A DNA stretch of 64,000 bases from contig CM047427.1 in NCBI GenBank assembly GCA_026168455.1, forward strand, positions 44,359,500 to 44,423,499, read 5' to 3'. The first letter of the stretch is position 1. Every line of letters starts with the position of its first letter. The position numbers and the translations under genes are program-made. This document shows, piece after piece, positions 19,780 to 32,645 of the stretch. The notes under the pieces are model-generated. The model was given only the letters and a program-made list of their open reading frames with translations, was not told where the DNA came from and searched no databases. Origin of the DNA: Theocolax elegans. Taxonomy: Eukaryota; Arthropoda; Insecta; Hymenoptera; Cerocephalidae.

Positions 19780-20320
19780 GAGAGGGAAAGAGTACTTATG
19801 TATAGGTGGGGTGGAACGGACTCTGTGACGTCACAGCGGGCCCCGTCGGAGTACATTGGTCGCGAGAGAGAGAGGTAGAGGGAGTGCGCGCGCAGTGCGT
19901 CTCTCTCGTGCTGAGGTTGCTCCGGCGTCATAGACGCCCCGATGCAGTGCGTGGGTGTGAGAGAGAGAGGTAGAGGGAGTGCGCGCGCAGTGCGTCTCAC
20001 TCTCGTACTGAGAGTGTTCTGACGTTACAGCGGGGCCAAAGGCCCGCGCGTGTATGTGTGAGAGAGAGAGCAAGAGGGGTTGCGCGCGCAGTGCGTCTCT
20101 TGCAGTAAGAAGAGTGACGCATGTAAGAGAGAGAGAGAGAGCACTACTGCGCGTACCCACGCTCTCTTCCTCTACCTCTCTCTCTCGCACTCACGCAGAG
20201 ATACTGATGATGCGCTAGGGTATTCTGACGCCGTGTTATAATAGCTGACCCAGAGCGTCTATGTTGGTGTGTGTGTGTGAGAGAGTATGCATTTGTAAGA
20301 GAGAGAGAGGAAATGATAGG
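19780..20320. repeat. GA-rich and GCGC-rich tandem repeat region
   Basis: Repeated blocks of GAGAGAGAGA plus GCGCGCAGTGCGTCTC (near 19883, 19981, 20082), about 100 bp apart, with ACGTCA and GGCCCGCGCG words. GC- and CpG-rich in an AT-rich setting. No coding evidence; could be a decayed LTR or minisatellite. Confidence 0.7.
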
Positions 20321-20329
20321 TGACAATTT

Positions 20330-21007
20330 TAGATATTGAACGAATATGTTATTTACGTTTATTATTGGTGGCCCTAAAAAGGGCCGTTTATTATTATTTA
20401 TTAAATATAAATTTACAATTTTTTGTAACCGTCTATCTGTGGCAATGATTTATTATTTATTGAAACTTTTTCCGTATATTTTTTCCATTGCGACGACATT
20501 GAATGATGATTACTGTTATCCTTAGTATTGGATTTTTTATCGATGAGAGGAACTCGATCTGAACTTTGGTTTGGACCCATCGTGTTTGAATAATCAAACG
20601 GAAATGAAATAAAATTTGAACGTAAGCTTATTTTATAAAATATAAATGTCATAGGTGTATTCAAAAAGGTTAAAAGTCGACTCGTCGTGAGAAAAGGTCG
20701 TATACCCAAAAGTGCAGGTGTGCAGACAATAGAGGCGAGGGTGACCGGAGGATTTTGGTTTACCGGGAAGCTATTTATCTTAATAGGTAAAGTAAGTATT
20801 GCGGTTAGTACGAAAGAGAAGCAATAAATTATCGTAAGGTGAGCGTATTTAAGAAAATAGAATAAACGCGTGAGAAGATTTTCTTTTTATTTTCATGTTG
20901 TAGCAGGAAGGAAAAATGTTAGGTAAGTAAATACGAAATACAAAATTATGTACGAGGTAAGTGCCGATTTATTTAAATATTTTACGAGATATTACAGGCA
21001 ATATATA
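20330..21007. other. no recognised gene
   Basis: A ~98-codon minus frame (20413-20709) starts at TTG and matches no family I know. It could be an unidentified exon or chance. Otherwise AT-rich. Confidence 0.3.
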
Positions 21008-21642
21008 TTATACATTGTAATACATACGTATTATTTCATCACAAATATAATTAGAATGAAAGCATGTTAACTCCAAGTATACAATATCAAAGTAATATTC
21101 TAAGAAAAATTTAGACTCTTCGTAATTAAATCGATCTTTTACTCTCGATTTTATGTCATAATTACCGATCACAAAACTTTTAAAGAAATTTCGTCCTTCG
21201 CGTGAATTTAAATTATAATCGGTAACTTTTTCTTTCACAATATCGCAAATAAAATTTTTACATTTTTCAATATCGTTGATATAGCGTTCGAGTCGACGAT
21301 ATCGTTCTTCCACACAAAAATACTATCCTTTAGTCCTTCGAAAGTTGATTTTTGCATAACTATAGCTGGTTGAAAACATTTTCTCTTCTTTTCTGTTTTG
21401 TTTCCGTTGGATAATTTTGACGTTTTATTCAAAATAATAGATTTTCCTCCATACGAAGTAGCAAAAATTATTTCCAAATCGTTGATGTAGATTCTTGTTC
21501 GACTTTTATAAGATAAGTCATTGTCGTTATTAAAATATTCCGATATTTCGTCGAGTTTATTTTGTAGTTCTACCCAAGTATCCGAATGGATTACTAGTCC
21601 TGTCGAGTGAGTTTGATTTAACAATTGAATAACGGGTTCCAT
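21008..21642 (-). pseudogene. unrecognised protein, ~225 residues, one frameshift
   Basis: ATG at 21640-21642 opens a frame reading a polar N-terminus with a GLVIHSDTWVELQNKLDEI segment, then IYINDLEIIFATSYGGKSI, and AIVMQKSTFEGLKDSIFVW. There the frame must shift by one (about 21305) to continue EERYRRLERYINDIEKCKNF and FFLEYYFDIVYLELTCFHSN to a stop at 21008-21010. The good continuity across the shift (a helical, charged C-terminal half) suggests one ancestral protein. I do not recognise it with certainty. The compact size and charged helical ending are like small proteins of mobile or viral-derived elements, but that is only an impression. It lies beside the assembly gap. Confidence 0.5.
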
Positions 21643-21723
21643 TTTTTGATTATGAAAAACTTGTACACTGACATTTATTATTTTGTAGCCGATTTATTTA
21701 GCGAGTACGAAGTTTCGAGTAAC

Positions 21724-21823
21724 NNNNNNNNNNNNNNNNNNNNNNNNNNNNNNNNNNNNNNNNNNNNNNNNNNNNNNNNNNNNNNNNNNNNNNNNNNNNN
21801 NNNNNNNNNNNNNNNNNNNNNNN
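21724..21823. other. assembly gap (100 N)
   Basis: A run of N of round length at the border of the satellite array, so the real gap and array size are unknown. Confidence 0.99.
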
Positions 21824-23720
21824 CTACAGGAAGAAAATTTTTTTTTTTTACGTAATAGGTCTTTCTGTAGATATTTCCCCGATAACCTGGAGGTACATTA
21901 CCGACCTGGACATCTTCTACAGGAAGAAAAATTTTTTTTTTATTTCGTAATAAGTCTTCTCTAAATGTTGCCCCGATGACCTGGAGGTAACATTACCGAC
22001 CTGGACATCTTCTACAGGAAGAAAAATTTTTTTTTTTTGGTTTCGTAATACGCCTTCCAGTAGATGATGCCCCGTCGACCTATGGGTAACAGTAGGGACC
22101 TAGACATCTTCTACAAGAAGAAAAATTTTTTTTTTTACGTAATAGGTCTTTCAGTTGATATTTCCCCGTGACCTGGAGGTAACATTACCGACTGGCCATC
22201 TTCTACAGGAAGAAATTTTTTTTTTTATTCCGTAATAAGCTCTTCTCTAATGTTGCCCCAATGACCTGGAGGTAACATTACCGACTGGACATCTTCTACA
22301 GGAGAGAAAAATTTTTTTTTTTTTGGTTTCGTAATACGCCTTCAGTAGATGATGCCCCGTCGACCTATGGGTAACAGTAGGGACCTAGACATCTTCTACA
22401 GAAGAAAAATTTTTTTTTTTTTTACGTAATAGGTCTTTCAGTTGATATTTCCCCGATGACCTGGAGGTAACATTACCGACCTGGCCTCTTCTACAGGAAG
22501 AAATTTTTTTTTTTTTATTCCGTAATAAGTCTTTCTCTAAATGGTGCCCAATGACCTGGAGGTAACATTACCGACTGGACTCTTTTACAGGAAGAAAAAT
22601 TTTTTTTTTTTTGGTCGTAATATGCCTTCCAGTAGATGATGCCCCGTCGACCTATGGGTAACAGTAGGGACCTAAACATCTTCCACAGGAAGAAAATTTT
22701 TTTTTTTATTTCGTAATAAGTCTTTCTCTAAATGTTGCCCCGATGACCTGGAGGTAACATTACCGACCTGGACATCTTCTACAGGAAGAAAAATTTTTTT
22801 TTTTTTGGTTTCGTAATACGCCTTCCAGTAGATGATGCCCCGTCGACCTATGGGTAACAGTAGGGACCTAGACATCTTCTACAAGAAGAAAAATTTTTTT
22901 TTTTTTACGTAATAGGTCTTTCAGTTGATATTTCCCCGATGACCTGGAGGTAACATTACCGACCTGGCCATCTTCTACAGGAAGAAATTTTTTTTTTTAT
23001 TCCGTAATAAGTCTTTCTCTAAATGTTGCCCCAATGACCTGGAGGTAACATTACCGACCTGGACATCTTCTACAGGAAGAAAAATTTTTTTTTTTTTGGT
23101 TTCGTAATACGCCTTCCAGTAGATGATGCCCCGTCGACCTATGGGTAACAGTAGGGACCTAGACATCTTCTACAGAAGAAAAAATTTTTTTTTTTTTACG
23201 TAATAGGTCTTTCAGTTGATATTTCCCCGATGACCTGGAGGTAACATTACCGACCTGGCCATCTTCTACAGGAAGAAATTTTTTTTTTTATTCGTAATAA
23301 GTCTTTCTCTAATGTTGCCCCATGACCTGGAGGTAACATTACCGACCTCGACATCTTTACAGGAAGAAAAATTTTTTTTTTTTTGGTTTCGTAATGCCTT
23401 CCAGTAGATGATGCCCCGTCGACCTATGGGTAACAGTAGGGACCTAAACATCTTCACAGGAAGAAAATTGTTTTTTTATTTTTATAATGAACCTTCCAGT
23501 AGATGATGCCCTGTTGACCTGGAGGTAACATTACCGACCTAGACATCTTCCACAGGAAGAAAATTTTTTTTTTTTGGTTTCATAATAGGCCTTCCAGTAG
23601 ATGATGCACCGTCGACGTGGAGGTAACAGTAAGGACCTGGACATCATCTACAGGAAGAAATTAATTTTTTTTTAATTTTATATAAGCTATCAATTAGATG
23701 ATGCTGCGATGACCTGGATG
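21824..23720 (-). repeat. satellite array 1: ~100-bp monomer, ~300-bp higher-order unit
   Basis: Three monomer types alternate. Type A has TTTCTCTAAATGTTGCCCC, type B has CCAGTAGATGATGCCCCG with GGTAACAGTAGGGACC, and type C has TTTCAGTTGATATTTCCCCG. All end CATCTTCTACAGGAAGAAA followed by a T run. Type B recurs about every 285-295 bp (near 22080, 22370, 22850, 23140, 23425), so A-B-C forms a higher-order repeat. Types A and C contain the palindrome GGTAACATTACC. Small open frames here are translation artefacts. Confidence 0.93.
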
Positions 23721-24797
23721 ACCTAGCTAAAATCCTCCCTCGCTCACGATCGCTCGATGAAAAATTATTTTATAATAGATAATATTAAATGAACCTAAAA
23801 AATATTTTATTATTTAACTACATTCAATTATTATTTATTAAAATGTACCCATATAGAATTATTATCATATGTATAATAATTAATTTTATTATTATTATAC
23901 GATGAATTAAAATGATAATATTAAAAAAATAGAAATTATCTATAAAAATATAAAAATAATTACTTTTGTATGAAATAGAGTTAAATTATTATTGCAATAG
24001 CAATTTTCATAAAGGAATTATTATTGATTTTTATTGTCATGTGATATGTACACATCCTTTGCAAATAATTTATTTATTTATTTAGCAGTACTTATTAATT
24101 TGTGTGTTATTGGTAATTTGGTAATAGCACTTTTTATACACTGAGTAAAATATTATAAACTATATTACAAAAAATCTATATAAAATAATCTATATTAAAA
24201 ATTACTATATTGTATAGGAAAAGTGTGACATCTCAGCAATATAATAATTTTTGCTATGTTATATAGTAAAATTTAGATATACTATCTTTTAATGTCCAAT
24301 ATCGTAATTTTTGATATTCAATATAGTAAATTTTATTATATAAGTCAGCAAATTTTATTATTCAATCTGGTATTTTTTAAATGCGAATGTAAGGAAGTAA
24401 AAATGAATTATATTTTGTTTTTAATTAATTCGAAATAGAATGTTATATTGGGGGAATTCCATTTGTCAATTAAGTACTACAGAAGCATTTAATATTTGGA
24501 GATTTAATTATATACTATTCTTACGCAGTTGATCGCAATTTTTATTCACTCGCATATATTTATTCATTACACTTATTAGTCACTAACTTAAATATTGTTT
24601 CAATCGCTATCATTGAAATACGCTGAACGGAAGATACATTTTCGCATAATACACATTTTTGAGCATTTGCGAGAAGAACTGGAAAAATAGAAAATTTTAT
24701 ACACGCCACCTATTGGACGAACGGAATAATTAGAATAGCCTTAAATTAAAAAGTCGTCTCAAAACAATTGAATACTGAAAAAGAAATGAACGTATAC
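23721..24797 (+). repeat. AT-rich block A, copy 1
   Basis: About 1.08 kb from CTAGCTAAAATCCTCCCTCG to ATGAACGTATAC. Nearly identical to copy 2 (25561-26637), and present inverted at 29880-31112 and 31113-32645. No coding and no clear terminal inverted repeats. Its start overlaps the last satellite monomer. Confidence 0.9.
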
Positions 24798-25560
24798 ATC
24801 TTCCACAGGAAGAAAAATTTTTTTTTTTTGGTTTCGTAATAGGCTTTCCAGTAGATGTTATCCCGTTAACCTGGAGGTAACATTACCGACCTAGACATCT
24901 TCCACAGGAAGAAAAATTTTTTTTTTTTGGTTTCGTAATAGGCCTTCCAGTAGATGATGCCCCGTCGACCTATGGGTAACAGTAGGGACCTGGACATCTT
25001 CTACAGGAAGAAAAATTTTTTTTTTGGTTTCGTAATAGGCTTTCCAGTAGATGTTATCCCGTTAACCTGGAGGTAACATTACCGACCTAGACATCTTCCA
25101 CAGGAAGAAAAATTTTTTTTTTTTGGTTTCGTAATAGGCTTTCCAGTAGATGTTATCCCGTTAACCTGGAGGTAACATTACCGACCTAGACATCTTCCAC
25201 AGGAAGAAAAATTTTTTTTTTTTGGTTTCGTAATAGGCCTTCCAGTAGATGATGCCCCGTCGACCTATGGGTAACAGTAGGGACCTAAACATCTTCCACA
25301 GGAAGAAAATTGTTTTTTTATTTTTATAATGAACCTTCCAGTAGATGATGCCCTGTTGACCTGGAGGTAACATTACCGACCTAGACATCTTCCACAGGAA
25401 GAAAATTTTTTTTTTTTGGTTTCATAATAGGCCTTCCAGTAGATGATGCACCGTCGACGTGGAGGTAACAGTAAGGACCTGGACATCATCTACAGGAAGA
25501 AATTAATTTTTTTTTAATTTTATATAAGCTATCAATTAGATGATGCTGCGATGACCTGGA
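24798..25560 (-). repeat. satellite array 2
   Basis: The same ~100-bp family as array 1 but dominated by a monomer with TTTCCAGTAGATGTTATCCC and GTTAACCTGG. Its last ~300 bp match the end of array 1, as expected if array end plus block A duplicated together (period about 1.84 kb). Confidence 0.92.
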
Positions 25561-26637
25561 TGACCTAGCTAAAATCCTCCCTCGCTCACGATCGCTCGAT
25601 GAAAAATTATTTTATAATACATAATATTAAATGAACCTAAAAAATATTTTATTATTTAGCTACATTCAATTATTATTTATTAAAATGTACCCATATAGAA
25701 TTATTATCATATGTATAATAATTAATGTTTATTATTATTATACGATGAATTAAAATGATAATATTAAAAAAATAGAAATTATCTATAAAAATATAAAAAT
25801 AATTACTTTGTATGAAATAGAGTTAAATTATTATTGCAATAGCAATTTTCATAAGGAATTATTATTGATTTTTATTGTCATGTGATATGTACACATCCTT
25901 TGCAAATAATTTATTTATTTATTTAGCAGTACTTATTAATTTGTGTGTTATTGGTAATTTGGTAATAGCACTTTTTATACACTGAGTAAAATATTATAAA
26001 CTATATTACAAAAATCTATATAAAATAATCTATATTAAAATTACTATATTGTATAGGAAAAGTGTGACATCTCAGCAATATAATAATTTTTGCTATGTTA
26101 TATAGTAAAATTTAGATATACTATCTTTTAATGTCCAATATCGTAATTTTTGATATTCAATATAGTAAATTTTATTATATAAGTCAGCAAATTTTATTAT
26201 TCAATCTGGTATTTTTTAAATGCGAATGTAAGGAAGTAAAATGAATTATATTTTGTTTTTAATTAATTCGAAATAGAATGTATATATTGGGGGAATTCCA
26301 TTTGTCAATTAAGTACTACAGAAGCATTTAATATTTGGAGATTTAATTATATACTATTCTTACGCAGTTGATCGCAATTTTTATTCACTCGCATATATTT
26401 ATTCATTACACTTATTAGTCACTAACTTAAATATTGTTTCAATCGCTATCATTGAAATACGCTGAACGGAAGATACATTTTCGCATAATACACATTTTTG
26501 AGCATTTGCGAGAAGAACTGGAAAAATAGAAAATTTTATACACGCCACCTATTGGACGAACAGAATAATTAGAATAGCCTTAAATTAAAAAGTCGTCTCA
26601 AAACAATTGAATACTGAAAAAGAAATGAACGTATACG
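25561..26637 (+). repeat. AT-rich block A, copy 2
   Basis: Duplicate of 23721-24797 with a few single-base indels. After ATGAACGTATAC it continues with GCGTATATAAAATATTTC, which copy 1 lacks because a satellite joins there. Confidence 0.9.
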
Positions 26638-26639
26638 CG

Positions 26640-29620
26640 TATATAAAATATTTCTACAATACATCTTATACAAATTTTAATATATGTAGTATATATATTT
26701 AAAAAAATCAACCAAATAATTAAATATTGATCATACATATCCACATTATATTAAAATTTTATACTGTCAAAATGACGATTTAAGTATAAATTATGTTATA
26801 TTTTTTTAAATAGTTTGTAAAAATTAATTTTTTTTTATTCAATAGGATCGCGGCACCCAAAGGAATAATTAGACATAGTGTTTGACTTTTTTATAGGTAT
26901 TTAATTAATTTTTTAATGGTTTTAAAGTTTAATTCTGAGCGTACGTACGTACGTCCGTACGTCCGTACAGGCAGACTTTTTATTTTTTAACTCTTCTTAT
27001 ATCTCTCTTGGATTTTCGAAAAAATGAATTTTATTTAATGAAAGTGATCGCGGAATCACACGGATTAATTAGTAATAGTGTTTAACTTTTTTATAGGTGC
27101 TTAATTACTTTTTTAAATGGTTTAACCTCGATTATTTAAAATGATTATTTATTTGTTTATCTCGATCAGTTACAACTGAAGTTAACATTAAGGACTGGAC
27201 ATCATCAACAGGAAGGGAATATTTTTTTTTAATTTCGTAATATGGGCTCCAGTAGATGATGCCCCGTCGACCTGGAGGTAACAGTAGGGACCTGGACATC
27301 TTCTACAGGAAGAAAAATTTTTTTTAAATTTCGTAATTTGCGTTCCAGTAGATGATGCCGCGATGATCTAGAGGTAACATAAGGGACCTGAACATCATTT
27401 ACTATCTAGGAAAAATTTTTTTTTTGGTTTCGTAATAGGCTTTCCAGTAGATGTTATCCCGTTAACCTGGAGGTAACATTAGGGACCTGGACATCATCTA
27501 CAGGAAGAAAATTTTTTTTTATTTTTATAATGAACCTTCCAGTAGATGATGTCCCGATGACCTGTAGGTAACATTATGGACCTGGACATCCACTACAGGC
27601 AGAAAATATTTTTTTTTGATTCCGTAATAGGCCTTTCAGTAAATGTTGCCCCGTTAACCTTGAGGTAACATTAGGGACCTGGAAATCATCTCCAGAAAGA
27701 AATGATTTTTTTTAATTTCGTAATGGACCTTCCAATATATATAGTATTATTATAAATTTATGATAATTTTGTTAATAAACTAAGAGATATTAACAACGTT
27801 ACTAGAATGTAGGATGTACGTAGTAGATCATTCTCAGAAATTCAGAAAAATACAGTTCATTAAGTAGATATTAAATGATATTATCCACATCCACATCCAT
27901 CCACATTATATTAAAAATTTTATACTGTCTAAATGACGATTTAAGTATAAATTATGTTATATATTTTAAATAGTTTATAAAAATTAATTTTTTTAATTCA
28001 ATATGATCGCGGGCACCCAAAGGAATAATTTGACTTAGTGTTTGAATTTTTATAGGTATTAAGTAATTTTTTAATGGTTTAAAAGTTTAAGTCTGAGCGG
28101 TACGTTCGTATGTCCGTACAGGCAGACCTTTTTATTTTTTAACTCTTCTTATCTCTCTTGAATTTTCGAAAAAATGAATTTTTTTTAATGAAAGTATCGC
28201 GAACCACACGGATTATTTAGAAATAATGCTTAACTTTTTTATAAAAAAAAACCTCGATTATTTATCTCGATTATTATTTGCTTATATCGATCAGTTATAA
28301 CTAAAGGTAACATGAAGACTGGATATCATCAACAGGAAGGGAATATTTTTTTTTTAATTTCGTAATGTTTGTTCCAGTAGATGATGTCGCGATGATCTGG
28401 AGGCAACATAAGGGACCTGAATATCATCTACAGGAAGAAATTAATTTTTTTTCTAATTTCGTAATGTGCGTTCCAATAGATGATGTTGCGATGATCTGGA
28501 GGTAACATAAGGGACCTGGACATCATCTACAGGAAGAAATTAATTTTTTTTTAATTTCGTAATGTGCGTTACAGTAGATGATGCCGCGATGATCTGGAGG
28601 TAACATTAGGGACCTGGAAATCATCTTCAGAAAGAAATGATTTTTTTTAATTTCGTAATGTGCGTTCCAGTAGATAATAATAAAAATAATAATAAATAGT
28701 AATAAAATAATAATAAATAGTAATAAAATAATATAAATAACATAAATACCATAAATACTTTAAGTACCATAATACATAATAACATAAACTACCTAATATA
28801 TAAATAGATTATAATTATATATGTTATATTTTTTTAATTCCAATATGATCGCGGCACCAAACGGAATAATTTGACTTAGTGTTTGAATTTTTTATAGTAT
28901 TAAGTTAATTTTTTTAATGAGTTTAAAAGTTTAAGTCTGAGCGTATCGTTCGTATGTCCGTACAGGCAGACTTTTTATTCTTTTAACTCTTTCTTATCTC
29001 TCTTGCCATTTTCTCTCGAAACAATGAATTTTTTTTAATGAAATAGTCTACACCTCGAAACCACACGGATTATTTAGAAATACTGCTTAACTTTTTTATA
29101 TAAAAAACCTCGATTAATTTATCTCGATTATTTATTTGCTTATATCGATCAGTTATAACTAAAGGTGGTAACATGAAGGACTGGATATCATCAACAGGAA
29201 GGGAATATTTTTTTTTTAATTTCGTAATGTTTGTTCCAGTAGATGATGTCGCGATGATCTGGAGGCAACATAAGGGACCTGAATATCATCTACAGGAAGA
29301 AATTAATTTTTTTTCTAATTTCGTAATGTGCGTTCCAATAGATGATGTTGCGATGATCTGGAGGTAACATAAGGGACCTGGACATCATCTACAGGAAGAA
29401 ATTAATTTTTTTTTTAATTTCGTAATGTGCGTTACAGTAGATGATGCCGCGATGATCTGGAGGTAACATTAGGGACCTGGAAATCATCTTCAGAAGAAAT
29501 GATTTTTTTTAATTTCGTAATGTGCGTTCCAGTAGATAATAATAAAAATAATAATAAATAGTAATAAAATAATATAAATAACATAAATACCATAAATACT
29601 TTAAGTACCATAATACATAA
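26640..29620. repeat. interleaved block B and dispersed satellite monomers
   Basis: Satellite pieces lie at about 27190-27735, 28310-28680 and 29165-29545. Between them a block B (GATCGCGGCACCCAAAGGAAT, later GTCTGAGCG and CGTACGTCC-type words) occurs near 26848, 28005 and 28849, and the 27960-28690 stretch is duplicated at about 28810-29530 (period ~845 bp). ATA/ATAAATA-rich microsatellite ends follow each. Noncoding. Confidence 0.85.
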
Positions 29621-29879
29621 TAACATAAACTACCTAATATATAAATAGATTATAATTATATATGTATGATCAATATTTAATTATTTGGTTGAGTTTTTAT
29701 ATAAATTAGTTATATATATAGACAAAAATTATTAAAATTTTTATACTATATTTTGTTATTTTATAAATTTATAAAATAAAGTTTTACAATATTTAATATG
29801 TAACGTTATAATTAATCTTACGTAAATAGCAAATTTTAATATCAAAATAACAAAAGTTCTTACATCATATATGTATAGT

Positions 29880-31112
29880 GAAATATATATACTACATATA
29901 TTAAAATTTGTATATGTTTTGTAGAAATATTTTATATACGCGTATACGTTCATTTCTTTTCAGTATTCAATTGTTTTGAGACGACTTTTTAATTTAAGGC
30001 TATTAAAAATTTAACGCTATATTCTAATTACTCCATTCGTCCAATAGGTGGCGTGTATAAAATTTTCTATTTTTCCAGTTCTTCTCGCAAATGCTCAAAA
30101 ATGTGTCAACTAGTATATAAGAAACAACAAGATATTTAGTTATTAAACTAACACATTACTACAGTAGGTTTTTTCAGCCTAGTGCTTTTTCCTACTTAAC
30201 GTAAGCTTCTGCTTACTTCTGCTTCCTCTAACGTTCTGTAAAACTCATCTTTTTATATTGTGCGAAAATGCTAACTTTAGCAATGCACTTTCACCTCCCA
30301 CGCGATTTTTCCTTCTTAAGGAGAGGTAACGGGATTGGAGATATGCCTCCCGCCGTGGATTTCCTCCACGACGGGGACATATAAACAATCTTCCGGGCTG
30401 GACGTACTGCACTGGTTGGGGCGACGGAGGGGCCCCACCATCCCCCCCTTTTTAGTTTAGTTTTTAGTTATTATCGAAAATGTAATCTTCCGTTCAGCGT
30501 ATTTCAATGATAGCGATTGAAACAATATTTAAGTTAGTGACTAATAAGTGTAATGAATAAATATATGCGAGTGAATAAAAATTGCGATCAACTGCGTAAG
30601 AATAGGATATAATTAAATCTCCAAATATTAAATGCTTCTGTAGTACTTAATTGACAAATGGAATTCCCCAATATATACATTCTATTCGAATTAATTAAAA
30701 ACAAAATATAATTCATTTTTACTTCCTTACATTCGCATTTAAAAAATACCAGATTGAATAATAAAATTTGCTGACTTATATAATAAAATTTACTATATTG
30801 AATATCAAAAATTACGATATTGGACATTAAAAGATAGTATATCTAAATTTTACTATATAACATAGCAAAAATTATTATATTGCTGAGATGTCACACTTTT
30901 CCTATACAATATAGTAATTTTTAATATAGATTATTTTATATAGATTTTTTATGTAATATAGTTTATAATATTTTACTCAGTGTATAAAAAGTGCTATTAC
31001 CAAATTACCAATAACACACAAATTAATAAGTACTGCCAAATAAATAAAATAATTATTTGCAAAGGATGTATACATATCACATGACAATAAAAAATCAATA
31101 ATAATTCCTTTA
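29880..31112 (-). repeat. AT-rich block A, inverted copy 3 (with extra insert)
   Basis: Reverse-complement version of block A. It ends early at GAAAAGTG, where copy 4 begins, so copies 3 and 4 are a tandem duplication (~1240-bp period). It carries an insert at about 30109-30470 that is absent from copies 1 and 2. Confidence 0.9.
30109..30470 (+). mobile_element. ~365-bp GC-richer insert in block A copy 3
   Basis: Lies exactly between parts that are contiguous in block A copies 1 and 2 (...AAAAATGTG and TTATGCGAAAATG...). It contains a strong hairpin (CCGCCGTGGA/TCCACGACGG), a GGGGCCCC word and a C-run. Unclassified insertion; a short retroposon or the end of a LINE is possible. The same insert is in copy 4 at about 31349-31716. 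Confidence 0.55.
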
Positions 31113-32645
31113 TGAAAAGTGAAATATATATACTACATATATAAAATTTGTATATGTTTTGTAGAAATATTTTATATACGCGTATACGTTCATTTCTTTT
31201 TCAGTATTCAATTGTTTTGAGACGACTTTTTAATTTAAGGCTATTAAAAATTTAACGCTATATTCTAATTACTCCATTCGTCCAATAGGTGGCGTGTATA
31301 AAATTTTCTATTTTTCCAGTTCTTCTCGCAAATGCTCAAAAATGTGTCAACTAGTATATAAGAAACAACAAGATATTTAGTTATTAAACTAACACATTAC
31401 TACAAGTAGGTTTTTTCAGCCTAGTGCTTTTTCCTACTTAACGTAAGCTTCTGCTTACTTCTGCTTTCTCTAAACGTTCTGTAAACTCATCTTTTTATTA
31501 TTGTGCGAAAATGCTAACTTTAGCAATGCACTTTCACCTCCCACGCGATTTTTCCTTCTTAAGGAGAGGTAACGGGATTGGAGATATGCCTCCCGCCGTG
31601 GATTTCATCCACGACGGGGACATATAAACAATCTTCCGGGCTGGACGTACCTCACTGGTTGGGGCGACGGAGGGGCCCCACCATCCCCCCCTTTTTTAGT
31701 TTAGTTTTTAGTTATTATGCGAAAATGTATCTTCCGTTCAGCGTATTTCAATGATAGCGATTGAAACAATATTTAAGTTAGTGACTAATAAGTGTAATGA
31801 ATAAATATATGCGAGTGAATAAAAATTGCGATCAACTGCGTAAGAATAGTATATAATTAAATCTCCAAATATTAAATGCTTCTGTAGTACTTAATTGACA
31901 AATGGAATTCCCCCAATATATACATTCTATTTCGAATTAATTAAAAACAAAATATAATTCATTTTTACTTCCTTACATTCGCATTTAAAAAATACCAGAT
32001 TGAATAATAAAATTTGCTGACTTATATAATAAAATTTACTATATTGAATATCAAAAATTACGATATTGGACATTAAAAGATAGTATATCTAAATTTTACT
32101 ATATAACATAGCAAAAATTATTATATTGCTGAGATGTCACACTTTTCCTATACAATATAGTAATTTTTAATATAGATTATTTTATATAGATTTTTTATGT
32201 AATATAGTTTATAATATTTTACTCAGTGTATAAAAAGTGCTATTACCAAATTACCAATAACACACAAATTAATAAGTACTGCCAAATAAATAAAATAATT
32301 ATTTGCAAAGGATGTATACATATCACATGACAATAAAAAATCAATAATAATTCCTTTATGAAAAGTGCTATTGCAATAATAATTAAATTCTATTTCATAC
32401 AAAAATTATTATTTTTATAGATAATTTCTATTTTTTTAATATTATCATTTTAATTCATCGTATAATAATAGTAAATTCATTAATTATTATACATATGATA
32501 ATAAATCTATATGGGTACAATTTAATAAATAATAATTGAATGTAGTTAAATAATAAAATATTTTTTAGTTTAATTTAATATTATCTATTAGATAATGATT
32601 TTTCAGCGAGCGAGCGTGAGCGAGTGAGGATTTTAGCTAGTTTAT
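31113..32645 (-). repeat. AT-rich block A, inverted copy 4 (with extra insert)
   Basis: The fullest inverted copy. It extends to GAGGATTTTAGCTAG, the counterpart of the CTAGCTAAAATCCTC start of copies 1 and 2. It carries the same ~365-bp insert as copy 3 (about 31349-31716). Confidence 0.9.

Noticed and set aside
19506..20326. Open frames over the AACAATGGG and GAGAGA tracts
   Set aside because: Pure repeat translations (Gly/Thr/Met or Ser/Leu/Arg-rich).
22672..25388. Open frames of 60-75 codons with a SLLLPIGRRGIIYWKA-type peptide repeated several times
   Set aside because: They are translations of the ~100-bp satellite; the recurrence reflects the DNA repeat, and T runs give Lys-rich peptides.
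21824..25560. CRISPR-like regular repeats
   Set aside because: Units are ~100 bp with no unique spacers, in a eukaryotic AT-rich setting; it is a satellite.
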